Source: Anaerolineales bacterium (GTDB taxonomy: Bacteria > Chloroflexota > Anaerolineae > Anaerolineales > E44-bin32). From it: a stretch of DNA of 6,220 bases. The position numbers and the translations under genes were made by a program. The stretch lies in assembly GCA_030608865.1 (NCBI GenBank), contig JAUWDI010000062.1, positions 1 through 6,220 of the forward strand. Reading direction: 5' to 3'. The notes under the pieces are model-generated. The model made no database searches and was not told the origin of the DNA. It saw only the letters and a list, made by a program, of their open reading frames with translations. Shown here one piece after another: positions 1 through 5,752 of the stretch (position 1 is its first letter; the number at the start of each line of letters is the position of its first letter).

Positions 1-303
1 GTGCAGGTTCTCTTTCACGGTCAGGTTGTCGAAGAGCCTGCGACCTTCGGGCGCATGCGATATGCCTAACTCGCTTACTACCTTTTCTGGAGGGAAGTTG
101 AGCAGGTTCTTTCCAGCGAAGGTCATCGAGGTCCCATCTTCCGCACCCACCAGTCGGGATAAAGCCCACAACGTGGTGCTCTTCCCGGCGCCATTGGCAC
201 CGATGATGCAGACGATTTCACCCTCATCAACTTCAAAGCTGATACCGTGCAGAGCCTTAATGTTGCCGTACGAGACAGCCAGGTTTTCAACCGAGAGAAG
301 CAT
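1..303 (-). CDS. livF: Branched-chain-type amino acid ABC transporter ATP-binding protein LivF (N-terminal part, cut by window edge)
   Basis: This is one of the two cytoplasmic ATPases that power a HAAT-family (LIV-type) amino acid importer. The reading frame starts with ATG at 303 and stays open for 101 codons to the window edge; the family is usually about 235 residues, so somewhat under half is present. Visible motifs are the N-terminal beta strand with the A-loop tyrosine (VSYGNIKALHG, residues 10-20), a perfect Walker A (GANGAGKST, 35-43), and the LivF-typical HAPEGRRLFDNLTVKENL block (83-100) around the Q-loop. The signature, Walker B and H-loop lie outside the window. Its start overlaps the livG stop by one base (TGATG), and a strong Shine-Dalgarno AGGAGG (314-319 on the complement) sits inside the end of livG, 10 nt before the ATG, which supports the start and suggests translational coupling. 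The PEGR block separates it from LivG. Confidence 0.95.
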   Translation of the reverse strand, partial: MLLSVENLAVSYGNIKALHGISFEVDEGEIVCIIGANGAGKSTTLWALSRLVGAEDGTSMTFAGKNLLNFPPEKVVSELGISHAPEGRRLFDNLTVKENLH

Positions 304-1073
304 CAGATCTCCACCTCCTTGCCCAGGTAGGCGTCGATGACTTTCGGGTTAGATTGGATCTCATCCGGCGTTCCCTCTGCGATGACTTCACCGAAGACTA
401 GCGTCTGAATGGTCTGACAGAGTTCCATCACCACTCTCATTCTGTGTTCAATGAGGAAGATCGCCAGGCCAATTTCTTTGTGGACGCGGCGGATGATCTC
501 CATCATCTGGACCAATTCCTCCGGATTCATGCCTGCGGTAGGCTCGTCTAGGAAGAGGATTTTGGGTTCCGTGGCGAGTGCACGCGCCATCTCAACCCGG
601 CGCTGAGCGCCGTAGGGCAGATTCGTGACTACTTGATCTGCCATGTGGCGGATCCCTACCAAGTCCAGGAGGTCATAAGCTAATTGCTCGATTTCGTGCT
701 CTTCTTTCTGCCGCTTGGGCGTATCGAAGAATGCACCGATGAGCCCGTAGTTGATCTTGGAGTAGCGAGCCATTTTCACGTGTTCCAGCACCGTCATATG
801 ACGCCACAAGCGCAGGTTCTGGAAGGTCCTTCCCAGGCCGCGTGAAGCAATCTGGTATGGCTGCAACCCATTGATTTTATTGTTCCCGAGCACGATATCA
901 CCCTCGGTTGGATCGTAAACTCCGGTGATGAGATTGAAGATCGTAGTCTTACCCGCACCATTGGGACCGATCAGGCCGCGTATTTGCTTTGGCTCTACCT
1001 GCAAGTTGTAGTCGTGGACGGCTCGCAGCCCCCCGAAGAAGTGGGTCATTTGTTTGACTTCAAGAAGTGGCAT
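303..1073 (-). CDS. livG: Branched-chain-type amino acid ABC transporter ATP-binding protein LivG
   Basis: Second ATPase of the LIV-type importer, 256 residues, a normal full length for LivG. Motifs in order: Walker A GPNGAGKTT (36-44), Q-loop GRTFQNLRLW (Gln85), the LivG-type signature LPYGAQRR (152-159) in place of LSGGQ, Walker B with catalytic glutamate KILFLDEP (171-178), D-loop AGMNPEE (180-186), and switch histidine LIEHRM (His210). The characteristic C-terminal AEGTPDEIQSNPKVIDAYLG segment is present. EHRM replaces the more common EHDM after the switch histidine; the catalytic residues are intact. The ATG at 1073 is preceded by a GGGGAGG Shine-Dalgarno about 6 nt upstream. The gene overlaps the end of livM by 14 nt and the start of livF by 1 nt, so the three are almost surely co-translated from one mRNA. 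The substrate class is inferred from family and operon, not from this protein. Confidence 0.97.
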   Translation of the reverse strand: MPLLEVKQMTHFFGGLRAVHDYNLQVEPKQIRGLIGPNGAGKTTIFNLITGVYDPTEGDIVLGNNKINGLQPYQIASRGLGRTFQNLRLWRHMTVLEHVKMARYSKINYGLIGAFFDTPKRQKEEHEIEQLAYDLLDLVGIRHMADQVVTNLPYGAQRRVEMARALATEPKILFLDEPTAGMNPEELVQMMEIIRRVHKEIGLAIFLIEHRMRVVMELCQTIQTLVFGEVIAEGTPDEIQSNPKVIDAYLGKEVEI

Positions 1074-2391
1074 TGTCAGCCTCCCCTTCTGTCATCGATT
1101 TTGGCTTGACAAGTGCAATCGGATCGAGTTCGGTAAAGGAGATCAATCCTGTAGGTCTGTAGATCATGAGCAGGATGAGCATGACGGGTATGACGATCCA
1201 CTTCAGGATCTCCAGCGGACGCAGCGCCTCGCTGAGCAAGTTGAAGCCAACCGCACCTACAACCGACCCGGCGACGGAGTTCAAACCGCCGAGGTAGACC
1301 ATCGCCAGGACCTCCGCCAACTTACGGATGCCGAATGTTCCGGGGTTGATATAGCGGATGACGTGCGCAAAGAGGCCACCTGCTAATCCGGCCCAGAATG
1401 CGGAAAAGAGGAAAGCGACCATTTTCGTCTTGCGGGTGTCAACGGTCATGGCACTCGCAGCCAGTTCGCCGTCGCGGACGGCATTGAGGGCTTTCCCGAT
1501 CGTGGAACGGACGAAATTGTTGATGATCCAGATGGATAGCATTGTCCAAACAAAAATCGTCGCCAGATTGGCGTAATCGGGTTGATTGCTCAAGCCGCGC
1601 GGACCGCCCACGATCTCAAGATTGTTGAAGAGGCTCACCACGATGAACATGAAAGCCAGAGAGATAATCGCCAGATAATCCCCGCGGGTCCGGAAGGAGG
1701 GGATGGCGACGAGAAGTGCGCCGATGGCGGCGGCTATTCCGCCCAGGATCAAAGCAATCGGAAAGAGGAAGGGTCCCCATTCTGGCGGAAGGACCGCTTC
1801 CCCAAATTGGTTCTCAGAAACAAAGAGTACGATTGTGAAAACCGAGGCCGTGTACGCACCAAGGGCGATGAAGCCCGGATGGGAGCAGGAAAATTCACCC
1901 ATATACCCGTTAATGACGTTCAGGCTGAGGGTGATGATGATCGAGATCAATGTGAGTTTTACAATAAGTAGACGATAGTCGCTGATACTGGTCCAGAGAT
2001 GCAGGACAGCATATAGAAGGGCGACATGCAGGAGTACCGAAATACCGCTTGACATGTTGTAAAGCTTCGCGGCGATGAAATTCGTGAGTTTGGCTGTAAG
2101 GCGGGCTGTGATGGCGATGGGTAGCGCAAAGATCAAGAGTATATAAAGCAGCGTACTTGGAACCAGTATCGGCGTCTTGAGAACCACAATCACGCCGAAG
2201 AGTGCAGGAACCTTGGACATCCCCAGCAACCGTGCGAGCGGCTGCCCGACGGACATCTCAAGCAGCACCGCGACCAACGCGGCGAGCAACCAGCCTAAGA
2301 GCGGGACATGCTTATAAGGTTCCCATAACTTGTGTAGAAGGTTTCGGAATCGACTCCTATTCCCTTCTTCATATTCAACGTTGAGTTCCAT
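1060..2391 (-). CDS. livM: Branched-chain-type amino acid ABC transporter permease LivM
   Basis: Inner-membrane permease that pairs with LivH to form the translocation path. The protein has 443 residues and resembles long LivM forms, such as the E. coli one, with an N-terminal extension of about 140 residues containing at least three hydrophobic segments (about 31-48, 63-95, 117-133) before the conserved core. Core landmarks are NGYMGEFSCSHPGFIALGAY (161-180, the LivM GxxSxGHxxFxxxGAY block), RTRGDYLAIISLAF (234-247), GGPRGL (262-267), the ATPase-coupling loop GKALNAVRDGELAASAM (299-315), SAFWAGLAGGLFAH (330-343) and the C-terminal LMIYRPTGLI (408-417). The coupling loop carries AMTVDTRK where AMGI(D/N) is usual. 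The ATG at 2391 has GAGGG about 7 nt upstream, and the gap from livH is 45 nt. The last 14 nt overlap livG. A final charged tail of about 20 residues is probably cytoplasmic. Confidence 0.95.
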   Translation of the reverse strand: MELNVEYEEGNRSRFRNLLHKLWEPYKHVPLLGWLLAALVAVLLEMSVGQPLARLLGMSKVPALFGVIVVLKTPILVPSTLLYILLIFALPIAITARLTAKLTNFIAAKLYNMSSGISVLLHVALLYAVLHLWTSISDYRLLIVKLTLISIIITLSLNVINGYMGEFSCSHPGFIALGAYTASVFTIVLFVSENQFGEAVLPPEWGPFLFPIALILGGIAAAIGALLVAIPSFRTRGDYLAIISLAFMFIVVSLFNNLEIVGGPRGLSNQPDYANLATIFVWTMLSIWIINNFVRSTIGKALNAVRDGELAASAMTVDTRKTKMVAFLFSAFWAGLAGGLFAHVIRYINPGTFGIRKLAEVLAMVYLGGLNSVAGSVVGAVGFNLLSEALRPLEILKWIVIPVMLILLMIYRPTGLISFTELDPIALVKPKSMTEGEADNATS

Positions 2392-2436
2392 TGCGTTCCC
2401 TCAAATCCTCGTTGGACAGTGTTATTAAAGAGGCAA

Positions 2437-3372
2437 TCACAGGCGTAATTGGGCGCTGTAAGGTTCGCCGAAGAAGCCGTGAGGTCGGAAAGTCAGAATG
2501 AGCAGGATGATCGAAAAGGCGATCAGGTCCCGCATCGTTGAGGGGAAGATCGCTGCCACGAAGATCTCGATGAATCCGAGCATGAATCCCGCCAGGCTGG
2601 CACCTAAGATCGAGCCTCTGCCGCCGAGGATCGCAGCTACGAAGGCCTTCCAACCAAATAGGATGCCCATGTAAGGGTCTAGCACCGGATAGGCGACGCC
2701 GAACAAGATGCCGGCGGCCGCGGCGAGAGCAGAACCCAGGCTGAAAGTTAGCAGCGCGATATTGTTGATCGAGATTCCCATTAACGGAACGACGATGAAG
2801 TCGAAGGCCATCGCCCGCATCGCCATTCCCCACTTTGTGCGGCGCACGAATTGATGCAGCGCCAGCGTGAGAAAAATGGAGACAAATACGATTACCATCT
2901 TCTTATTGGTCACAAGCACGCCCCCTATGTCATAAGAGACGGTTTCTATGAGCGCCGGGAAACTCAAACGTGTTGGACCAAGTATGGCCAGGTTGCCGGT
3001 CTCGAGGATGATGCCGATCATAAGGCCGGTGATCGCTGCGGATGCCCGCGGCGCGTTGCGTAAGGGTCGGTAGCCAATTCGCTCTATTAGCATCCCTACA
3101 AGCGAGGTCAAGATCATCGTGATGAAAAGTGTGAGAACCAGAACCAGGCCGAGCAGGACATTGTCAGCTAGCGGGAGGATGCCAGTTTTTGCAAGGGCCA
3201 GGAGGCCGGCGGCGACGAAGAAGCCAATATAAGATCCGACCATGAAGACATCGCCGTGGGCGAAGTTGAATAGCATTAGGACGCCGTAAACCATGGAATA
3301 ACCCAGGGCGATTAAGGCGTAGAAACTGCCCAACTGCAGGGCGTTAACGATGTTTTGAAGGAAAAACTCCAT
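2437..3372 (-). CDS. livH: Branched-chain-type amino acid ABC transporter permease LivH
   Basis: Inner-membrane permease and partner of LivM, 311 residues, close to the roughly 290-310 usual for LivH. The N-terminus shows the family hallmark ALIALGYSMVYGVLMLFNFAHG (19-40), followed by long hydrophobic segments at about 45-62, 72-96, 112-130 and 157-173. Other landmarks are YRPLRNAPRASAAI (101-114), the ATPase-coupling loop WGMAMRAMAFDFIVVPLMGI (181-200), SLGSALAAAAGILFG (211-225), the ILGGRGSILGA block (248-258), and the ending TFRPHGFFG (294-302) typical of this permease family. The ATG at 3372 is preceded by GAGGAG with an 8-nt spacer, a near-ideal site, so the start is well supported. It is the second gene of the operon, 137 nt after the binding protein with a strong hairpin in between. 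An overlapping 152-codon frame at 2375-2833 on the same strand is a shadow. Confidence 0.96.
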   Translation of the reverse strand: MEFFLQNIVNALQLGSFYALIALGYSMVYGVLMLFNFAHGDVFMVGSYIGFFVAAGLLALAKTGILPLADNVLLGLVLVLTLFITMILTSLVGMLIERIGYRPLRNAPRASAAITGLMIGIILETGNLAILGPTRLSFPALIETVSYDIGGVLVTNKKMVIVFVSIFLTLALHQFVRRTKWGMAMRAMAFDFIVVPLMGISINNIALLTFSLGSALAAAAGILFGVAYPVLDPYMGILFGWKAFVAAILGGRGSILGASLAGFMLGFIEIFVAAIFPSTMRDLIAFSIILLILTFRPHGFFGEPYSAQLRL

Positions 3373-3402
3373 CGAATACGCTCCTCACTGTATTGAAGAG
3401 GC

Positions 3403-3428
3403 GGGTCAGGGCTAACTGCCCCTGACCC
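3403..3428 (-). other. Strong intercistronic stem-loop between the binding-protein gene and livH
   Basis: A perfect 9-bp inverted repeat, GGGTCAGGG at 3403-3411 and CCCTGACCC at 3420-3428, encloses an 8-nt loop. In transcript (minus) direction it is followed by GCCTCTTC, not a T-run, so it is a poor intrinsic terminator. It sits about 80 nt after the binding-protein stop and about 30 nt before the livH start. In many ABC importer operons such hairpins protect the 3' end of the binding-protein mRNA and so raise receptor over permease; that role is inferred here. Partial termination is the alternative. Confidence 0.75.
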
Positions 3429-3433
3429 ACCCA

Positions 3434-3448
3434 TAACGTAACGTAACG
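3434..3448. repeat. Three tandem copies of TAACG
   Basis: Three perfect head-to-tail copies of the pentamer TAACG lie in the gap between the binding-protein gene and livH, just beside the intercistronic hairpin. It is a tiny repeat and may be chance or a slippage tract; no function is proposed. Confidence 0.6.
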
Positions 3449-3509
3449 CACTTCAATGTGTTGTTCTCAAGCCTGCCATCGATGGGTGCGTTATTCCAAG
3501 TTTAAGGTT

Positions 3510-4670
3510 CTAGGGGCAGGCTTGATCATAGAACTTAAACGTACCTTCATCACTGATCTGGACGATCACCGCGCACTTGATCGGGTCACCCTGTTCGGTG
3601 AAGGTCATCTCACCGGTGATCCCGGCGAAGTTCTTGATCTGGGCCAGTGCATCGCGCACGCAAGCGCGGTCAACCGCCAGGTCGCCGGTGATTTCGCCGC
3701 AATCCTCCATCGCCTTCTGGATGATGAGGAAGGTGTCCCATGTCAGGGCGCCGACGTCATCCGGGACGTAGCCATGCTTGGCGTTGTAGGCGTCGATGAA
3801 GTCTTTGGTGGCGCCAGTCGCGCCGTCGGCTGCGTAGTGGGTACTGAAGAACAATCCGTAGCAATCCTCGCCACAGAGGTTTACAAGCTCAGCCGAACCC
3901 CAGCTGTCGCTGCCCACGATGGGTGCGTTGAAACCGAGCTCATGAGCCTGCTGGACGATCAACGCCACCTCGTTGTAATACTGCGGTGAGAAGATGAATT
4001 CAGCGCCGGTATTCTTAATCTTGGTGATCTGAGCGCTGAAGTCCGTGTCGCCGGTGGTGAAGCTCTCGAATGCGACGACGGAGTCTGCGCCGTGGATGTC
4101 CTCCCAACCGCTCAGGAAGTTATCCGCCAGACCCTTGGGGTAGTCACTGGCAACGTCGTAGAGCACGGCCGCTTTGGTGAAGCCGTATTCCTCGGTGACG
4201 AAGTTGGCGATAACAGGTCCCTGGAATGGATCAAGGAATGGTGTGCGGAAGACCCAGGGTCGGTCGAGCGTGGTGGCGGGGTTCGTCGACCACGGGCTGA
4301 CCATCGGGGTTTCGTTGTCGTTAGCGACGCCGCCTGCAGGGACAGCCTGTTTCGATGACTGAGGGCCAACGATCACGAGCACTTCGTCCTGGGTGGTCAG
4401 TTTCTGGTTGACCGCCGCGGCTGATTCGCCCTTGGCCTCGTTGTCCTCGATGACCAGCTCGATCGCGTATGTCTTTCCGCCGATCTCGAGCTCTCCGCCG
4501 ATGGCCTCAAGCCACATCTCGGCTGCGAACTTGGTCCCTTCGCCGACTTTTGGAATGTCTCCGGTGATGGGAGCATTCACGCCGATCTTAATCGTATCCG
4601 GCCCAGCGGGGGCGCAGGCGCCGACGACGATGGCCATAAAAAACGCGATTGCGATAACCTTTTTAAACAT
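3510..4670 (-). CDS. livK: LIV-type amino acid ABC transporter substrate-binding lipoprotein
   Basis: Extracytoplasmic receptor of the importer, 386 residues, of the type I periplasmic-binding fold (LivJ/LivK, Peripla_BP_6 family). The N-terminus is a lipoprotein signal: two lysines, a hydrophobic core (5-16) and lipobox VGAC with lipidated Cys19, so the mature protein should be membrane-anchored. Family landmarks are TIKIGVNAPITGD (26-38), IVGPQSSKQAVPAG (100-113, the ligand-contacting GPxSS loop), MVSPWSTNP (123-131), VFRTPFLDPFQG (140-151), AVLYDVASDYPKGLADNF (168-185) and the second-lobe strand PIVGSDSW (250-257). Six further cysteines (266, 270, 324, 337, 366, 385) lie in the second half and could form disulfides. 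AGGAG lies 10 nt before the ATG, with a second weaker GAAGGG closer in. The operon marks it as a livK-type receptor, but the exact ligand (Leu/Ile/Val, another amino acid, or an amide) cannot be read from sequence. The symbol denotes family only. Confidence 0.93.
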   Translation of the reverse strand: MFKKVIAIAFFMAIVVGACAPAGPDTIKIGVNAPITGDIPKVGEGTKFAAEMWLEAIGGELEIGGKTYAIELVIEDNEAKGESAAAVNQKLTTQDEVLVIVGPQSSKQAVPAGGVANDNETPMVSPWSTNPATTLDRPWVFRTPFLDPFQGPVIANFVTEEYGFTKAAVLYDVASDYPKGLADNFLSGWEDIHGADSVVAFESFTTGDTDFSAQITKIKNTGAEFIFSPQYYNEVALIVQQAHELGFNAPIVGSDSWGSAELVNLCGEDCYGLFFSTHYAADGATGATKDFIDAYNAKHGYVPDDVGALTWDTFLIIQKAMEDCGEITGDLAVDRACVRDALAQIKNFAGITGEMTFTEQGDPIKCAVIVQISDEGTFKFYDQACP

Positions 4671-4787
4671 CTTCCCTTCTCTCCTCTCAATCGGTTGGTA
4701 ATGCTTTACTCAGACAACTGCCTTCAGATCCTTTTTCGCCGTCTCACCTCCTTGGCTGATTTATTGTTGCGATGATTGAACAGAAGC

Positions 4788-4814
4788 AAAAACGGGTTCA
4801 AAAAACTGAACCCG
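4788..4814 (-). terminator. Intrinsic terminator-like hairpin in the binding-protein leader
   Basis: Read on the minus strand, an 8-bp perfect stem CGGGTTCA/TGAACCCG (arms 4807-4814 and 4793-4800) with a 6-nt loop is followed at once by five T residues (complement of 4788-4792). The plus strand has no T-run after the stem, so the orientation is minus, towards the liv operon 118 nt further on. No convincing minus-strand gene is seen upstream in the window. It may therefore be a conditional terminator (attenuator) of the operon leader, or the end of a small unannotated minus-strand transcript such as the 41-codon frame described separately. Confidence 0.7.
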
Positions 4815-4824
4815 CTTCGATATG

Positions 4825-4950
4825 TTATTGAAATGGCGGCAGGGAAAAAGTTGTTCCCTGGAGTATTCCCCCCGATAGGCTAACCGGTTGAGAAAAACAA
4901 CTTTGTGTCGTCTGGGTGATGATTGCCATCACGCCTGCCGATGAATGCAT
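4825..4950 (-). CDS. Possible 41-codon leader ORF upstream of the liv operon
   Basis: ATG at 4950 opens a 41-codon frame ending in TAA at 4827-4825, only 10 nt before the 5' arm of the terminator-like hairpin. A weak GAGGG lies about 12 nt upstream, rather far for a ribosome site. The peptide begins MHSSAGVMAII and is rich in Ser, Thr and Gln, ending SLPPFQ. It has no run of Leu, Ile or Val codons such as a classical amino acid attenuator would show, and no recognisable family. Its placement between a candidate promoter and a terminator is suggestive, but a frame this short can occur by chance. Confidence 0.22.
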   Translation of the reverse strand: MHSSAGVMAIITQTTQSCFSQPVSLSGGILQGTTFSLPPFQ

Positions 4951-4998
4951 TGTTTTTTATTCCCTCTTTTTACAGACGGGTATTGATCCTCAATATTC

Positions 4999-5027
4999 AG
5001 AATAGGGCATGAACTCTTTCAAATCAA
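4999..5027 (-). promoter_or_regulatory. Candidate sigma-70-type promoter for the liv operon
   Basis: On the minus strand TTGATT (5027-5022) and TATTCT (5004-4999) are separated by exactly 17 nt; each box matches 4 of 6 consensus bases. Initiation would fall near 4992 and give a leader of about 320 nt that includes the terminator-like hairpin at 4788-4814. A rival, weaker pair, TTGCTT (4789-4784) and AATAAA (4765-4760) with 18 nt spacing, would start transcription downstream of the hairpin and avoid it. The sequence alone does not decide between them. Confidence 0.4.
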
Positions 5028-5394
5028 GTGTATTTGTAATCACGCTTGATGTTCACGCTAGGCATGATGCTTGTTAAATAGCTTACCATAATCCACCGCT
5101 AGGTTAACAATTTTGACCCGAACTATGAAAAAGTGCAAATCGATTCTGAGCGGAAGGAATGGGATGCCCTTGGGGCGTGTTGATGCTGATGGGGGGTGCG
5201 AGTCTCCCTGGCTTTAAGGAAAACTATCAAGCCGGGGAAAATCGTTTTGCATTCCCATCTTTTTTTCATCAGCGATGTCATCAGGGGTGTGGTGATTTGG
5301 GAGAGGACTGCCATCAAGAGGACAAAAAGACTGAACCCAGATACAGGATGTGTTCTCCCATCCGATCCTTTCCACGAAAATCCAGTCCAGAATC
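5028..5394. other. Intergenic stretch with no supportable gene
   Basis: Between the candidate liv promoter and the plus-strand promoter at 5395 the sequence is open in several frames (for example 5123-5416 minus and 5159-5398 plus). None has a usable ribosome site or a recognisable product, and they overlap each other in opposite directions. The predicted peptides are rich in Arg, His and Pro with no domain pattern. I treat this as non-coding spacer, possibly with gene remnants, and see no tRNA, insertion sequence or repeat in it. Confidence 0.5.
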
Positions 5395-5424
5395 TTGACA
5401 GACTGTAGGGTGTCATGCTAAAGT
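5395..5424 (+). promoter_or_regulatory. Sigma-70-type promoter of the 45-codon ORF
   Basis: A perfect -35 box TTGACA (5395-5400) is followed after 18 nt by TAAAGT (5419-5424), which matches 4 of 6 bases of the -10 consensus. Transcription would begin near 5431, about 53 nt before the ATG at 5484. It is correctly oriented and placed for the small ORF and the structured segment after it. Confidence 0.65.
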
Positions 5425-5432
5425 GTAGCCAT

Positions 5433-5450
5433 GTAGTATCACGGTACTAC
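5433..5450 (+). promoter_or_regulatory. Dyad GTAGTA-N6-TACTAC at the transcript start
   Basis: A perfect 6-bp inverted repeat with a 6-nt centre lies just after the predicted start of transcription of the small ORF. In DNA it is well placed to be an operator for a dimeric repressor; in RNA it would be a 5'-terminal hairpin that could stabilise the message. No regulator gene is in the window and I do not recognise the site as a known consensus. Confidence 0.4.
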
Positions 5451-5483
5451 TCCCGGTTCTGACGTTCCCAGGAGGGGGAAAGC

Positions 5484-5621
5484 ATGAAGCTCATACGGTT
5501 TCTTACAGTTGCGGCGATACTCGCCGCGCTTTTTGTTTTCGCGAACCTCCATGCGGTAGGGATAGTCGGCTCATCACTAACCCTGGTTTTTCCGATAGCG
5601 GTCGCGGGATTGTGTATATAG
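5484..5621 (+). CDS. Small hydrophobic protein, 45 residues, unknown family
   Basis: ATG at 5484 opens 45 codons ending in TAG at 5619-5621. A strong AGGAGG lies 8 nt upstream (5470-5475), and the promoter at 5395-5424 reads into it; this combination is what lifts it above a chance frame. The peptide starts MKLIRFLTVAAILAALFVF: two basic residues, then a hydrophobic stretch (about 6-22), a short NLH link, and a second hydrophobic stretch (about 24-44). It could be a two-pass or hairpin membrane peptide, or a signal-like sequence of a broken gene. In the -1 frame the reading continues past the stop (from about 5609) as IVYIAPIIGLVTTPEGEF up to a stop near 5671, so a frameshifted slightly longer membrane protein is possible. 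I recognise no family. It is too short for most gene finders. Confidence 0.5.
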   Translation: MKLIRFLTVAAILAALFVFANLHAVGIVGSSLTLVFPIAVAGLCI

Positions 5622-5645
5622 CCCCTATTATCGGCCTCGTGACGA

Positions 5646-5752
5646 CCCCTGAGGGGGAGTTCTCACGCTCGTGAGATCTTCAGGGACGGAGCGGCGTGGC
5701 GGTTCGGACAGAGGTGTCGGCACAGTCCGGCACAGCCGACGTCACGCCGCTC
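5646..5752 (+). ncRNA. Two strong nested stem-loops after the small ORF (possible structured RNA or 3' region)
   Basis: The first element has an outer stem CCCTGA (5647-5652) with TCAGGG (5680-5685) enclosing TCTCAC-gctc-GTGAGA (5661-5676). The second has a 10-bp perfect stem GAGCGGCGTG (5689-5698) with CACGCCGCTC (5743-5752), enclosing GTCGGC (5716-5721) with GCCGAC (5735-5740). Within it CGGCACAGTC and CGGCACAGCC form a 10-nt direct repeat (5718-5737). The second stem is followed by TTTGCGTT, a weak T-run, so it might serve as the terminator of the small transcript, but a 64-nt element is large for that. I could not match it to a known ribozyme or riboswitch class. Structure is seen by eye only. 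Confidence 0.4.

Larger units (their letters stand above)
4671..5000 (-). other. Long structured leader region of the liv operon
   Basis: This stretch holds no clear gene but several complementary segments when read as minus-strand RNA. CGTCTG (4978-4973) can pair with CAGACG (4914-4909), closing over a 6-bp hairpin GTGATG/CATCAC (4932-4916). A 7-bp hairpin CAGGGAA/TTCCCTG lies at 4860-4840. Its arm overlaps AACAACTTT (4855-4847), which could instead pair with AAAGTTGTT (4904-4896), a mutually exclusive fold. The terminator-like hairpin follows at 4814-4788, then a perfect Shine-Dalgarno-like AAGGAGGTGA (4753-4744) with no start codon behind it, then the real binding-protein ribosome site (4685-4681). 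No T-box consensus or riboswitch class I know was recognised. Confidence 0.35.

Noticed and set aside
1582..1971. 129-codon plus-strand frame opposite livM
   Set aside because: Antisense shadow of livM; highly charged low-complexity product with no recognisable features.
2375..2833. 152-codon minus-strand frame overlapping livH
   Set aside because: It lies in another frame of livH, which has the family motifs and a good ribosome site; the Arg- and Pro-rich product is typical of a shadow.
3456..3989. 177-codon plus-strand frame opposite the binding-protein gene
   Set aside because: It is antisense to a well-supported gene, has no ribosome site and no domain pattern.
4744..4756. Plus-strand TCACCTCCTT resembling the 3' end of 16S rRNA
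   Set aside because: Only about ten bases match and no rRNA sequence precedes it; it is the complement of a Shine-Dalgarno-like site on the minus strand.
5159..5408. Two overlapping plus-strand frames of 79 and 70 codons
   Set aside because: They overlap each other and the opposite-strand frame, have no ribosome sites, and run into the promoter at 5395.
5123..5416. 97-codon minus-strand frame in the intergenic region
   Set aside because: There is no Shine-Dalgarno site before its ATG, its 5' end lies in the promoter of the plus-strand small ORF, and the product (His/Arg/Pro-rich tail) matches nothing I know.
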